Shown here: piece by piece, positions 12,635-22,559 of the stretch
How positions within the stretch are numbered: the first letter of the stretch is position 1
Layout: each line of letters starts with the position of its first letter
Source: Datisca glomerata
Taxonomy: Eukaryota > Streptophyta > Magnoliopsida > Cucurbitales > Datiscaceae
Reading direction: 5' to 3'
Length of the DNA stretch: 64,000 bases
NCBI GenBank assembly: GCA_003255025.1
Contig: QANY01005277.1
Location: 1,208,858 to 1,272,857, forward strand
Notes under the pieces: model-generated
What the model saw: only the letters and a program-made list of their open reading frames with translations
Database searches by the model: none
Told to the model about the DNA's origin: nothing
Made by a program: the position numbers and the translations under genes

Positions 12635-13894
12635 TCTATAGTGTAAGTGTACACTCATCATCAAGTAATAATTTTTTTTTATGAAATTAGAGTATCGTCC
12701 ACATGATTGATTTATATTAAATATTAAAATCAACTAAATACTAATTTTAATTGAGAAGATCGAAAAGCTGAGATTTTTTAATGAAAAATTAAACTAAAAA
12801 GATTAAACTTGATAAGGATAAGTATTAAAATTTGAATAGTTAAAAACTCTAGGATTTTTTATTTCACCAAACCAAACATGCTCTAAATTTTAAATCTGAA
12901 TCAATCAATATTTATCAAATTATTGTCAACGAATTTCTCTAATGTTATTATAAACATTTCTGAAGCATTGATAACAATGAATAAAAATACAAATCCCACA
13001 TCTCTGTCAAGATTAAATATATCGAAATTCATTAAACACAAAAAATTACAATTGCTACACTATATCCATAATTATCTCTAACTTATAAAATTCTAATGGT
13101 GTTATAAACAAAATGCAAATTTAACCATTACTTCTTAGTGTCAGAATTAAATCCAAAACCATGCAATAGTTGGCCAGATGATGACAAACATTAAGAACGG
13201 ATTATAACACTCAGTAATACTGAATAAATATCGATTGAATTAAAAATAAAAATTTATGAACAATCATGGTTTGACTATGTCGCAGCCCTAGATCAGAAAA
13301 TTAGAACATACTTAAATAAGAAAACATCCTAATAAGATTCATGAACATAGAGGAAATGAGAAAAAAAACTAGATTTGAGGATGAAATTGAAATTGAGATC
13401 CGTCTCTCCGTTGGATTCGTCTGCGTTTTCTCTCCAAAAAGCCATCTTCTCTACCTCCCATATCGCAAGAAGTCATCAAAATAACCCTAAAATATTCTAT
13501 TTATGCACCAGGATTTGATAAGAATCAAAAATGAGGAAAAAATCATGGAAAATATTTAAAACATTATTGCGCCAGTGTCGCGGCGCTGTATTACTGCTTT
13601 TGCTGGCCAGCACCCAACGCTGGGATGCTGGGAAGCCAGCACCATGGCCCTGGCAGCTGCTTGCACCCAGCTTCGCGACGCTAGCATCGCGATGCTGGTC
13701 CTTCTGCTCAGGTTCGTTCTTTCTTGTTTTATCCGTATTTTGACCTTACAAATCTTTCCAAATCAATCCAAATGTATTTAAATAACAAACCTACAAAATA
13801 AAAATAAAAACAAACATAAATCAAAAAATAAATCTAAAAAAATCAATAAAGTTAAAGTTAAGATTATCTTAAATATGAATGTGAAACACACTCA
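12635..13894 (-). repeat. Probable 3' LTR of the Athila-like element
   Basis: The - strand reads a motif around 13895-13935 (GCTCGAGGACTAGCAAAAAG, then TTTGTGGGTATT) followed by TGATGAGTGTG. That is the usual polypurine-like end and LTR start in Athila-type elements. From 13894 the LTR would run leftward on the - strand, ending near 12635 in a block (GTGTACACTTACAC) also typical of such LTR ends. It contains the GC-rich block at 13570-13715. The outer boundary is approximate, and no matching 5' LTR was found to the right of gag. Confidence 0.5.
13570..13715. repeat. GC-rich block with GCTGG/CCAGC words and CGCG palindrome
   Basis: About 145 bp of strongly GC-rich sequence in AT-rich surroundings, built from repeated CCAGC, GCTGG and TCGCGA/ATCGCGAT words. 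It includes a perfect 14-bp palindrome, AGCATCGCGATGCT, at 13683-13696. The overlapping open frames here (13531-13781) are by-products of base composition. The block sits inside the putative Athila LTR. Confidence 0.6.
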
Positions 13895-15560
13895 TCAAAT
13901 ACCCACAAACTTAACTTTTTGCTAGTCCTCGAGCAAAACAAAACATAAAAAGCAAACAAAAAAACATTAAACACTAATTCTGAAAAAATTACGGATCAAG
14001 TGATGAAATGTTTCAACTAACTAAATATGCCTCAGAGATTTTAAAATAGCGATAACCCAAGAAAAACTTATGAATTATGTTCAATAGAATTTCAACATAA
14101 ACACCAACTTACATTACACTTTCTAAAATCTAGAGTGCGTGTGTAAAAGTGTAAAAGTGGATTCCTTAAGTCGTCCAACTTCTTAATCTCAAATGAGTTT
14201 ATGCAACCAAATTTTGTAAAAGTGGATTCATTAGAACTCCATTGGCAAATTTTTCATGTTACTCTCCACTAATATAGACAGATCACATCGCTTAGGATCA
14301 GGAGGACTTCGTAGGCTTGTAATGTATGGCTAGGGTTCAGGGTAGGATAGAGGATATTATGTCGGCTCAATCTTTACCCATAGTCACACATGCATTCTAG
14401 GAATCAACAAGCTCAACCCAACTTCTCTTGTTGCACCCCCAAACCTGTCACTTTCCACTACTTGAAAAATCAACCATACCCAACCATTTTTTTTAATTTG
14501 ATTTCCTTAAGCTTCTCTTTTTCTTAACAAGTTTTCAGCTAATAGCTCTCAAACCAGTTGGTCTTAGGGTATTAGGTGTTAAGACATCCATTCGAGCTTA
14601 GTCACTCAAGTCTAAGAAGCTACCAAATTAAACTTATGCACAATTGTTTTTGGAAACATCACAATTCCTCCCATCCCCCCAGATTATCATAGCTTCAAGT
14701 ATTTCCTAGAACATTCAAATACTATGAGTAAAAAGGGTTAATAGGGAATTTTTTTATAAGGTTAGGAAACTGTCATAGGTGATAAAAAAAATATGACTAT
14801 TTAGGCTCAACATGGTTGACTAGGGAAACAATTATGCATATGTTGACTTGAAAAGTTCAAACGGTCCAAATATGGCCTAAATTATGTCTTAAGTATTGTG
14901 TACCCTAGAATTTCACCTCGAACAACAATCAAACTGGTTCTAAAGTTCTTATAAGATCATAGTGTTTCTTTAAGTCACAAAATCTTCTCTAAAAAAAAGA
15001 TAATCAAACGCTCAAGGCTAGGTGCTCAATATGTTGGGATTCTCAAGTGAAATGTAAATCAACAATTGGTTCAAACATACACAGATACACAAATTCATCA
15101 TTTTTTCAAAGTTATCAATAAATCAAAACCAATCTCATAATAGGCATTAGTGTTGTATACTACAAAATGCCAAAATTTTACTTTTTAATAAAGCCACCAC
15201 CCTCAAACTTAAAACTTTCATTGTCCTCTATGAAAAGAAAATATGTAAAATGATTAAGTAGAGAAGACTCCCCTGAATAAGGATGAGCTTTCATCTTTGT
15301 AATTCTTCGCATTGTTCATGGTTTCTCTAATTGAGAGGGAAAATGGTGTCTAAGGCAGATTCATCCAAGGTATGACATCGTGTCGTTGGGAGGTCAATGT
15401 CGACACTAAACGTTATGTCCATAGTTTTTTTATTGTAAAAACCTGAATGAAACAAAATAAAATAAGCAAAAGAAAATATTTGAAAAAAACTAAAAATGAA
15501 TAAAATGAAATAACAGAAATAAAATTGGGTTGCCTCCTATTAGCGTTTGCTTTAATGTCT
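13895..15560 (-). other. 3' non-coding region of the Athila-like element
   Basis: No open frame of note. On the - strand it follows the integrase tail and reads a GGAGGCAACCC-type motif (about 15530-15540), seen downstream of pol in Athila elements, and leads to the probable LTR junction at 13894/13895. I see no gene or structured RNA in it. Confidence 0.45.
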
Positions 15561-15574
15561 TCAACCAGAAGTAA

Positions 15575-16635
15575 TGATCATCCAAGCTTCACCCGTTGTC
15601 CATTGACTTTAGAATTTCCTTTATGTCAAAAATTGACCACCCCAATGCCCTTTTGTCCTCTCTTAACATCCTCAGTAGCTTGTCTTCTTGTTCACCATTT
15701 AATGAAGCAGAGATAATGACAGGAAGAATGGATGCTTCTCCCATAAAGGTGTACCGAAGATGGAGGTCTAACACTTGTGGTTTTCAATTGATGGTAGGTG
15801 TTTATGTTTACCTTCTCTCAAATATGCATAAGGCCTCTTAATGAATATGGAAAGGGGTGCTTCCAACTGATTAACACACTCCAACATCTCTGGATTCTTC
15901 TTGCCAATAACCCCAACTAGACATGCTTTCAATGATTCACTCAGTTCATTGGTGTGAGTTTCTTCCTCAAAACATACTTCTGCAATTCCCACCCGTAAAC
16001 AACTATTCATATCATTTATGTGTTTTATTACTTTGAAGACATTAAAAATCACCTGATCTTCTTGCACTCTCAGAATAAGTTCCATTTTTGCACATCAATG
16101 AGAGTTCTTCCTTTTACTAAGATTGGTCTACCAAAAATTATTGGAATTTCTTGGTTTTCCTTTATGTCAAGAACAATAAAATCAGTTGAAAATAATAAAT
16201 TTATCCATATTTACCAAGACGTCCTCCATAATTTCCCATGAATATATTTGATAGATTGATCAACTAACTGTAAAGATATCATTGTAGGCTTAATTTCTCC
16301 AAGACATAACTTCTTATAAACAGAGTAAGGCATCAAATTAATACTAGCTCCAAGATCACATAGAGCCTTTTACAAATATGAATTACCAATGGTGCATGGA
16401 ATAGTAAAACTTTCAGGGTCCTTTAGTTTCGGGAGCAATTTATTCTACAAGATTGCACTGCACTCCTCAGAAAGTCCGACTGTCTCATACTCCTCTAGCT
16501 TTCTCTTGTTTAAGAGAATTTATTTCATGAATTTGACATAGCTCGGCATTTTTTCCAAACCATCAGCAAAATGAATTTGAAACTTGGAAAACTGCTTGTT
16601 TAATTTATACTTTTGGAACCACTGAGGGTATGAAA
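15575..16635 (-). pseudogene. Athila-like protease and truncated pol
   Basis: The segment begins at the solo-LTR insertion point and reads YPQWFQKYKLNKQFSKFQ, then FADGLEKMPSYVKFMK (16500-16630). The aspartic protease site is CDLGASINLMPYSVYKKL (about 16320-16370), with Leu in place of Ser/Thr after the catalytic Asp, as is usual in Athila. A segment EIPIIFGRPILVKGRTLID follows (about 16090-16160). The frame then runs through 15768-16085 and 15589-15774 (LPVIISASLNGEQEDKLL, then KRALGWSIFDIKEI), the stretch that normally precedes RT. Immediately after this, in another frame, comes KVNGQRVKLG and a stop, which matches the very end of integrase. So about 3 kb of RT-RNase H-IN has been deleted, with the junction near 15605-15612. 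Extra stops are present. Confidence 0.78.
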
Positions 16636-18838
16636 TTTTGGGCATAATGCCTTCAAAGCACGTGTTTAGATATTTTTAATATGAAATATATGAAATTATA
16701 TTTTTCTTATAATTGTTCTTTTGAATTATTGTTGAATAATTTATATAAATATTTGCAAATTTCATATTCATTAATGAGACTATGATCTTGTATAAGTACG
16801 AGAGGATTAATATTATAGATAATGAATAAAATAATTCACAACATATTAAAGTATGAAATCTTTAATGAATGGTTGCTAGTACGGTTTGCTAAGCATTTTA
16901 AACGCATGTGATCTAGATCCAGATAACTGATGTGGATAGACATCTTAGTGAATGTACTTTATATAATTAGATTATATTAGACATGACTAATGTTGATTAA
17001 TATTATTATTAACTTACCGTTTATTATAAAAGATTTAATACACATTAATCTGATGATCATATATAGATCAGTCTAAATCCTGAGTAGTTATGAACTCCTA
17101 TACATGTCTACTGGATCTTTTGATTCACTCGTTAATGTTTGTTTGTAAAACAGACTAGTAATTTTTATTTTCGGGATTTAGTGATATGGATGGCTGTGAA
17201 CATGATTTTACAAGATTTGGAATCCAAGCTTTTCTGGCATATCGTATATTAGTTATTTTAAGTGTTAATTCTAGAACTGAATGATTATTGGAGTCAAATT
17301 TATAATACAATTATAAATTGACCATTCATTAGTGAATTAATGGTACTCAAGGATCAAGAGGTAATTAGAAAGATAAAACGGTAATTTTGACCAACTCTAA
17401 TTTACGAACTAATAATTGAAGACAAAACTGCATAAAATGATTATATCAATGAGATTACTTTATAAATATATACTGTAATTACTAAGAGTGCAATTCCATA
17501 TTTATAATGAAATACTAATGGAATTAATAAACAAGATTATTTAATTTAAGAGTTTAATTAATAATCTAGTTTATTGGAGCTTAGAATTATGAGTCCATAG
17601 TTCCCGAGTCACCTCTGTACTACACAGTATAGGGTGTGAATATTTCAGGACATGAGAAAATGACTAGCTTGCATATGGAATTAAACTTTTGGGGTAAGTA
17701 GATAACTATAAATAATTATGTGATATTAATTAATTACTAATATTATTTATTGTAATTTTTAGAAATTATAAATAAATAATAATATCGATTAATTTAATGT
17801 TGATCGATTAGTGACACAAAATATTTAATTTATGAAATTAAATAATATTAAATCATTATGAGATAATGGTTTGATTTGGTTTATCTAATTTGTTAATTAA
17901 CAGATAAAATAATTGATTGAGAGATCAGATAAGTTAATTTCAAATTAACTGATATCTAGATATTTATCTGATTAATATAAATAATAAATTATAGGATATT
18001 TGTCATGTGGAAAATTAGACTGTCACATGTCGGTTACTGATTTTTGAATCAGAGATTGACATAAGTTACTATAGTACCACGTGACACTACAGTAACATGT
18101 GGCACACTATAGTGCCACACGACACTATAGTGGTGCTGTGAATCAACAGTGCCGTAAGAAACCACTGATCCACACGACACACTGCAGTGCCATGTGGCAT
18201 TGCAGTGTTGCACCAATTGCAGTGAGTCCCACGGAAATGGCACATTAAATAAATAATTTATTATTTATATCCAAAATCGAAGGAGCATGTAACCTAGAAT
18301 ATATATATATATATATTGATAATGTTCTATTGGCCTCTGAGAGTAATCACAAGCTATCTTAAGCTAAGTGAATAATCTGATCGATTAATTGTTAATCAAA
18401 GCTCTGTGAGTTCTATTATTCTCCTTCCGAGTTCTGTCTCAAATAGTCATTCTCTTAATCTCTAGATCTCATGTGTTGGGTATATCTAAAAATATAAAAG
18501 TGTCTTTGTTATATTCTACGTGCCAACATACGTCGTAGTGTGTTCCAAGATTGATTCGAAAGATTTTGGTGTAGATCTCGTTGTTCGTCGTTCGTGGAAT
18601 CTCCTATTCGTTGTTGGCAAGGACGCTTGATAGACTACAAGAGGTATTATTCATATCTTTGCATGTCTTTAGATTTAACGTATAAATATATAATGGATCC
18701 GATCTGAAAAAATATTTTTGAATTAAAAGGTTTTCATCTTTGAGATCTGCGACAATTCAATTGTTTATCATTTTATAAATAGATTTAAATTTTTAAAAAC
18801 CACCACGCCTTCGCTGCGTGACGCCAAAAAATCTAACA
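16636..18838 (+). mobile_element. Solo LTR (2.2 kb) with TGAAA target-site duplication
   Basis: A 2203-bp insertion flanked by perfect 5-bp repeats, TGAAA at 16631-16635 and at 18839-18843. It starts TTTTGGGCATAATG (one base from the canonical TGTTGGG) and ends CTAACA. Removing it together with one TGAAA rejoins the Athila gag-pro frame exactly (PPIS joined to YPQWF on the - strand), so both ends are certain. The LTR has no internal coding domain, so it is a solo LTR left by recombination. It has a 10-unit AT microsatellite at about 18298-18318 and a cluster of CACGTG-like words at 18060-18240. A second copy lies at 45990-48218 in inverted orientation. Confidence 0.92.
18060..18240. promoter_or_regulatory. 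Decayed cluster of G-box-like words in the solo LTR
   Basis: Repeats of the form TAGTGCCACGTGGCACTA, here mostly mutated: one CACGTG remains at 18078-18083, while others read ACATGTGGCAC, GCCACACGACAC and GCCATGTGGC. Many changes are C to T or G to A at CpG or CpHpG positions. The better-preserved copy at 46680-46830 shows the original form. Confidence 0.5.
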
Positions 18839-20290
18839 TGAAATAGGTGGAAAATACGGTGGATGATTATTAGGAAAGAGCTTTGACTTAGGTTTGTCTT
18901 CTTTCTTTTCTGAGCTTTTGGTTAGATCATCACCCATCATCTCAGTTTTTGCTTCAATTGGCTGAGAACTTTCAAGAGTCGCTTCCTGAGGTTCAACTAA
19001 CTCCTCGCCACTATGAAGAGTAATGGCCTTTACTTACTCATTTGGATTCTTCTACGTGTTGCTCGACATAGAACTGTGTGTCTTTGAGTGATTATTTCTG
19101 AAAGTTGACCCATTTAAAAGTTTAAATTTTGAATAGACGCAGCATGACTCTGAATACTTATTTCTTGCCTCTGAATACTTGTTTCTTGCTTATGAAGTGT
19201 AACATCTGTTCTTGCTATAAATTGAGTAGTATTGACTGTGAGTTGAGCAATAACATCTTCTAAAAAAATTTTATGTTGCTGAGGCTGAGTAGCAGTTGGT
19301 GGATTAATCACATTTTGACTATTGCGCTTATTGCTCTCACACGACACACTACACTAGCATTGACAGTTAAATAGCTAAATTGCTTTGTTACTATAGCTAC
19401 TTGAGCTGTGAAAGCAATAAATGCATCTACTTCATGAACTCCATAAATCTTTCTTAGTACATTGCGCTCAGTTGGTCATTGATAAGCATTAGCAACCATT
19501 TCTTCTAGCAAGGCATAAACATCCTCATGTGTTTTTCCCATCAAAGCACCTCCTACTGCTGCATCCACTAGTGTCCTTGTTGAATTTCTGAAACCATTGT
19601 AGAAAGGTTGGACTTATAGCCATCTAGGGAGTCCATGATGTGAACATCCTCTCAACATCTCTTTAAAGCTCTCTCAAGCTTCATAAAGAGACTCCATATT
19701 ATGTTGGGCAAATGTGATGATCTCATTCTTCATTTTAGCTGTTTTAACTGGTGGAAAGAATTTGGCTAAAAATTTCTCAGAGAGGCCATTTCAAGTAGTG
19801 ATCGACCCAGCTGACAAAGAGTTCAACCAACTCTTAGCCTTATCCCGTAGTGAGAATGGGAATAATCTCACCCTAATTGCATCAGTTGAGACATCGTTAT
19901 GCTTGAATGTCTCACAAATTTTGAGAAAAATGGCTATATAAACGTTTGGGTCATCGTTAGGTAGACCACTGAACTGATTTACTTGCACCATTTGAATGAT
20001 AGCAGGATTGATCTCTAAATTGTTGGCACTAATAACAGGGAGTTGAATGGCAGACACAACCTCATTGACCACTGGCATAGCATAGTCTCGAATCGCCTGA
20101 TTATTTTGGTTGTTCACAATTTCAAGATTTTCTATGACATCTTCCATGGTTTCTTGAGGTTGTTTAAAAACTGAAATCAAACGAATTTAATCGGTTGTGC
20201 ATGAAAGTGTGGAGTTCTTGTTTGCTGTGCCTAATGTTTAACCGGTTGATTTTGTTGGTTCATAATACGATCAAATTGAAATCAAACGAA
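18839..20290 (-). pseudogene. Athila-like gag (broken)
   Basis: On the - strand gag starts near 20270 (MNQQNQPVKH). The core (19791-20180) reads NNLEINPAIIQMVQVNQFSG, LPNDDPNVYIAIFLKICETF and RLFPFSLRDKAKSWLNSLSA, a standard retrotransposon gag domain. It continues in other frames at 19440-19790 (matching the usual FLAKFFPPVKTAK, NEIITFAQHNMESLYEA and QPFYNGF segments) and at 19114-19347, a Gln-rich coiled-coil-like part (QETSIQRQEISIQSHAASIQ). The final part (18839-18960) leads to the Pro-rich linker before protease, where the solo LTR has inserted. Frameshifts and stops occur throughout. Confidence 0.8.
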
Positions 20291-21210
20291 TTTAATCAAT
20301 TTTCAAAAAAATTAAACCAAACTAAATCAATATTAGTATTTAAACTACTCAATAAACAATAGTTTGAACGTCGATTAATAGTTTTTCTAATCAATAATCC
20401 GATTCAAATCATATGGTTATAGTGACCAGTTAATGTGATCAACAACAACCTTCTCTGAGGAGCAATGACATTGGTAGTAGGTATAGGCTAGATAGCCCAT
20501 ATGGGTGCAATATAGTTTGGCTTTAACCCTCTTTGCCGTATACTCAAAGTCAAAGCTCCTGTCACTGGATACATATAATTTTCATTATAGTTTTGGAATG
20601 CAGAATGGACATCTGATAAAAACAATTGCCCAGTGAGAAACCATATCCTTTGAATATGAGAATACGAATCATTAGTAATTAGCTTTCACCACTAATGATT
20701 AAATAATATATTTTATTCTAGAATTAAAAAAATAAAATAAATAATTTTATTCGTACTTGCTAATAAGAAGAGCAAGTTTAACGTGAAAAAATAATGCAGG
20801 TATTCACTTATTAATAATATATTATTAAGATGGATCATGTGTTAATTTTTTTATTGAACAATCAATTTAGAATTCCCGTCTATCTATCTATGTGATTAGT
20901 ATCTATCTATGTGATTAGTAAAATTAATATTTTTATTCAGTTTTTGTCGGTGAAAATAAAAAATTTATCAAATAGATTTTGGATCACGTGGAGAAACAAC
21001 AAAATATCTTAACCAATAGCCAAATTATAATTTATTAAACAAACAACTAAACGTGACATTATAATTATTGAAAAAAAAAACGTGACATTATAACAATTGA
21101 CAAGATGTGCTTTTTGTAACCATAAGAATGGGAGGACTGGTCAGCGCAGAAGTGGTTGGCATTCATCATGTTGGCCCAGTACAAAAAGCTGTATAAATAA
21201 ATTTTGCGTC
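20290..21210. other. No gene seen; left remnant of Athila 5' region possible
   Basis: No coding or RNA signature. A 21-bp word (GAAATCAAACGAATTTAATC core) occurs at about 20172 and again at 20278, suggesting a small duplication at the 5' end of gag. Expected features such as a 5' LTR or a tRNA primer site are not visible. Confidence 0.35.
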
Positions 21211-21214
21211 ATCG

Positions 21215-21325
21215 TTATAGTTAGAAGGCATGGCTCAGTGACTATGCTCCCTGATTGGTAGGGACTTGACTCAGATTCACACTTGACCTTCTCCCTATCA
21301 TTTTGTTTTGTTTTGTTTTTCTTTT
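21215..21325 (+). mobile_element. Possible tRNA-derived SINE head
   Basis: The segment has a box A-like word (CATGGCTCAGTGACTATGC, about 21232-21250) and, about 30 bp on, a box B-like word (GATTCACAC, about 21274). These are arranged as in tRNA-derived plant SINEs, and a T-rich tail (TTTTGTTTTGTTTTGTTTTT) follows. I found no target-site duplication, so it could be chance or a tRNA-like fragment. Confidence 0.35.
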
Positions 21326-21500
21326 TTATTCTTCATTTTACTTTTTTCTTTTATCATACATTTTTTGACTACTTATTTTACTTTTTCTTTTTTAAAGTAC
21401 TTTACTTTAAAAATTATTCTTAATGATACAATTTTTATTAGATATAATAATAAATTAAGTCTCAAGTCAGTGAAAAGAAATTTTTGTTATTTTGAAAATA

Positions 21501-21888
21501 TGAATATAATATTATTATATATCAAATTATATATTAATATTTATTTATACATATATTTGTTTAATTGACTACAAAATGTATTTATCAATTCTACTTACTT
21601 TAATATATTAGATAATCACTTATTCGATGATTTATTATCATATTAGTGAAATTAGTAGTGGTTTTTCTTTATAATGAGTTATTCTTTTAGAATATGAATA
21701 AAATATTATTATAAACTAAATCATATCAGTATTTATTTATACATATATTTTTTCAATTGAGTGAAAATATATTTGTCAACTCTACTTGTTTTCATATTTC
21801 AGATAATCAATTATCCAATGATTTATTATCTAATTAATGAAATTATTAATGGTTTTCATTGTAATTAATGATTCTTTTGTCTTTTATC
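21501..21888 (+). repeat. 194-bp tandem direct repeat, two copies
   Basis: Two diverged copies, 21501-21694 and 21695-21888. Shared landmarks come in the same order: ATGAATA-AATATTATTAT, ATTTATTTATACATATATTT, TCAA-TCTACTT, GATAATCA-TTAT, GATTTATTATC. A third copy appears to start at about 21889 (TATGAATGTTA) but does not continue. AT-rich, non-coding. Confidence 0.8.
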
Positions 21889-22102
21889 TTATGAATGTTA
21901 TATATTTTCCTAGGTATTATATATTTGCAATCCGTATATTTTATACTGATTTTTTTAAATGAAATTCAAATTATTACGTATTGCGTATTATTGTCTGAAT
22001 TTTTACTGAATATTTGACAGTTTAATATTTGTGTAATACTTTCCGGATAATATTTCGTATTTTTGTCATCTATGAATTAACTAACTATGATTAGGCCGCT
22101 AC

Positions 22103-22132
22103 CACGGGGAGAGCTCATTTGCTCTCCCCGTG
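22103..22132. repeat. GC-rich perfect hairpin
   Basis: Twelve-base perfect stem, CACGGGGAGAGC and its reverse complement GCTCTCCCCGTG, around a six-base loop (TCATTT). It stands out from the AT-rich flanks. A pyrimidine-rich tract (22135-22290) ending TTTCTTTGCAG follows, which looks like the 3' end of an intron, but no supported exon follows. Confidence 0.7.
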
Positions 22133-22559
22133 ACATTTTTCTCCTGCTTTCTCTCTTGATTCACCTTTCTTTCTCTCTTTTCTTTCTCCCCCTCCTCATT
22201 GATTTCTTTCCCTACCCCACTCCTCTGTTTTCCCTCTATTATATTTTCCTTCTCTTTCATTGGTTTCTCTTTCTTTGCAGGTCTGTTTTTGAACTTTTTA
22301 CGGAGTTTTCCTTCTGTTTTGGAAGGTTTTTATTTTTTACCAGTTGGGTAGATATTGGTCCACCAAATCTTTGGCCCTTGGTGGGTTTTTTCTTCCAATT
22401 TGGATTTTGTGAAAATTTTATGACTTTATTTGTATGTGACACAACCGAGTTTCTCAAATCTGTTCAAGATTATGATGTTCTTCATGTAAATTTATCTTTA
22501 CAGTGCTAGCTGGTCGAGTCAGGTTTGGATGGTGGAAGACCTTTAGAACGAGCCGCATG

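Larger units (their letters stand above)
12635..20290 (-). mobile_element. Athila-like Ty3-gypsy derivative, internally deleted, hit by a solo LTR
   Basis: On the - strand the order is gag (20290 to about 19090), a gag-pro linker (to 18839), a nested solo LTR on the + strand (16636-18838), protease and the first residues before RT (16635 to about 15610), then a short tail matching the integrase C-terminus (about 15575-15610), a long 3' non-coding region (13895-15560) and a probable LTR (12635-13894). RT, RNase H and nearly all of integrase are absent. The 5' LTR is not found. The element is non-autonomous and dead. The lineage call rests on the gag block FSGLPNDDPN / RLFPFSLRDKAKSWLNSL and the protease motif CDLGASINLMPYS, both characteristic of Athila-type elements. 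Confidence 0.8.

Noticed and set aside
13531..13781. Two overlapping + strand frames rich in Ala, Trp and Leu
   Set aside because: They come from the GC-rich repeated block of a presumed LTR. No homology or splice context.
22087..22509. 140-codon + strand frame
   Set aside because: Its Leu/Phe/Ser-rich start is the pyrimidine tract in translation; no membrane-protein family pattern or exon context beyond that.
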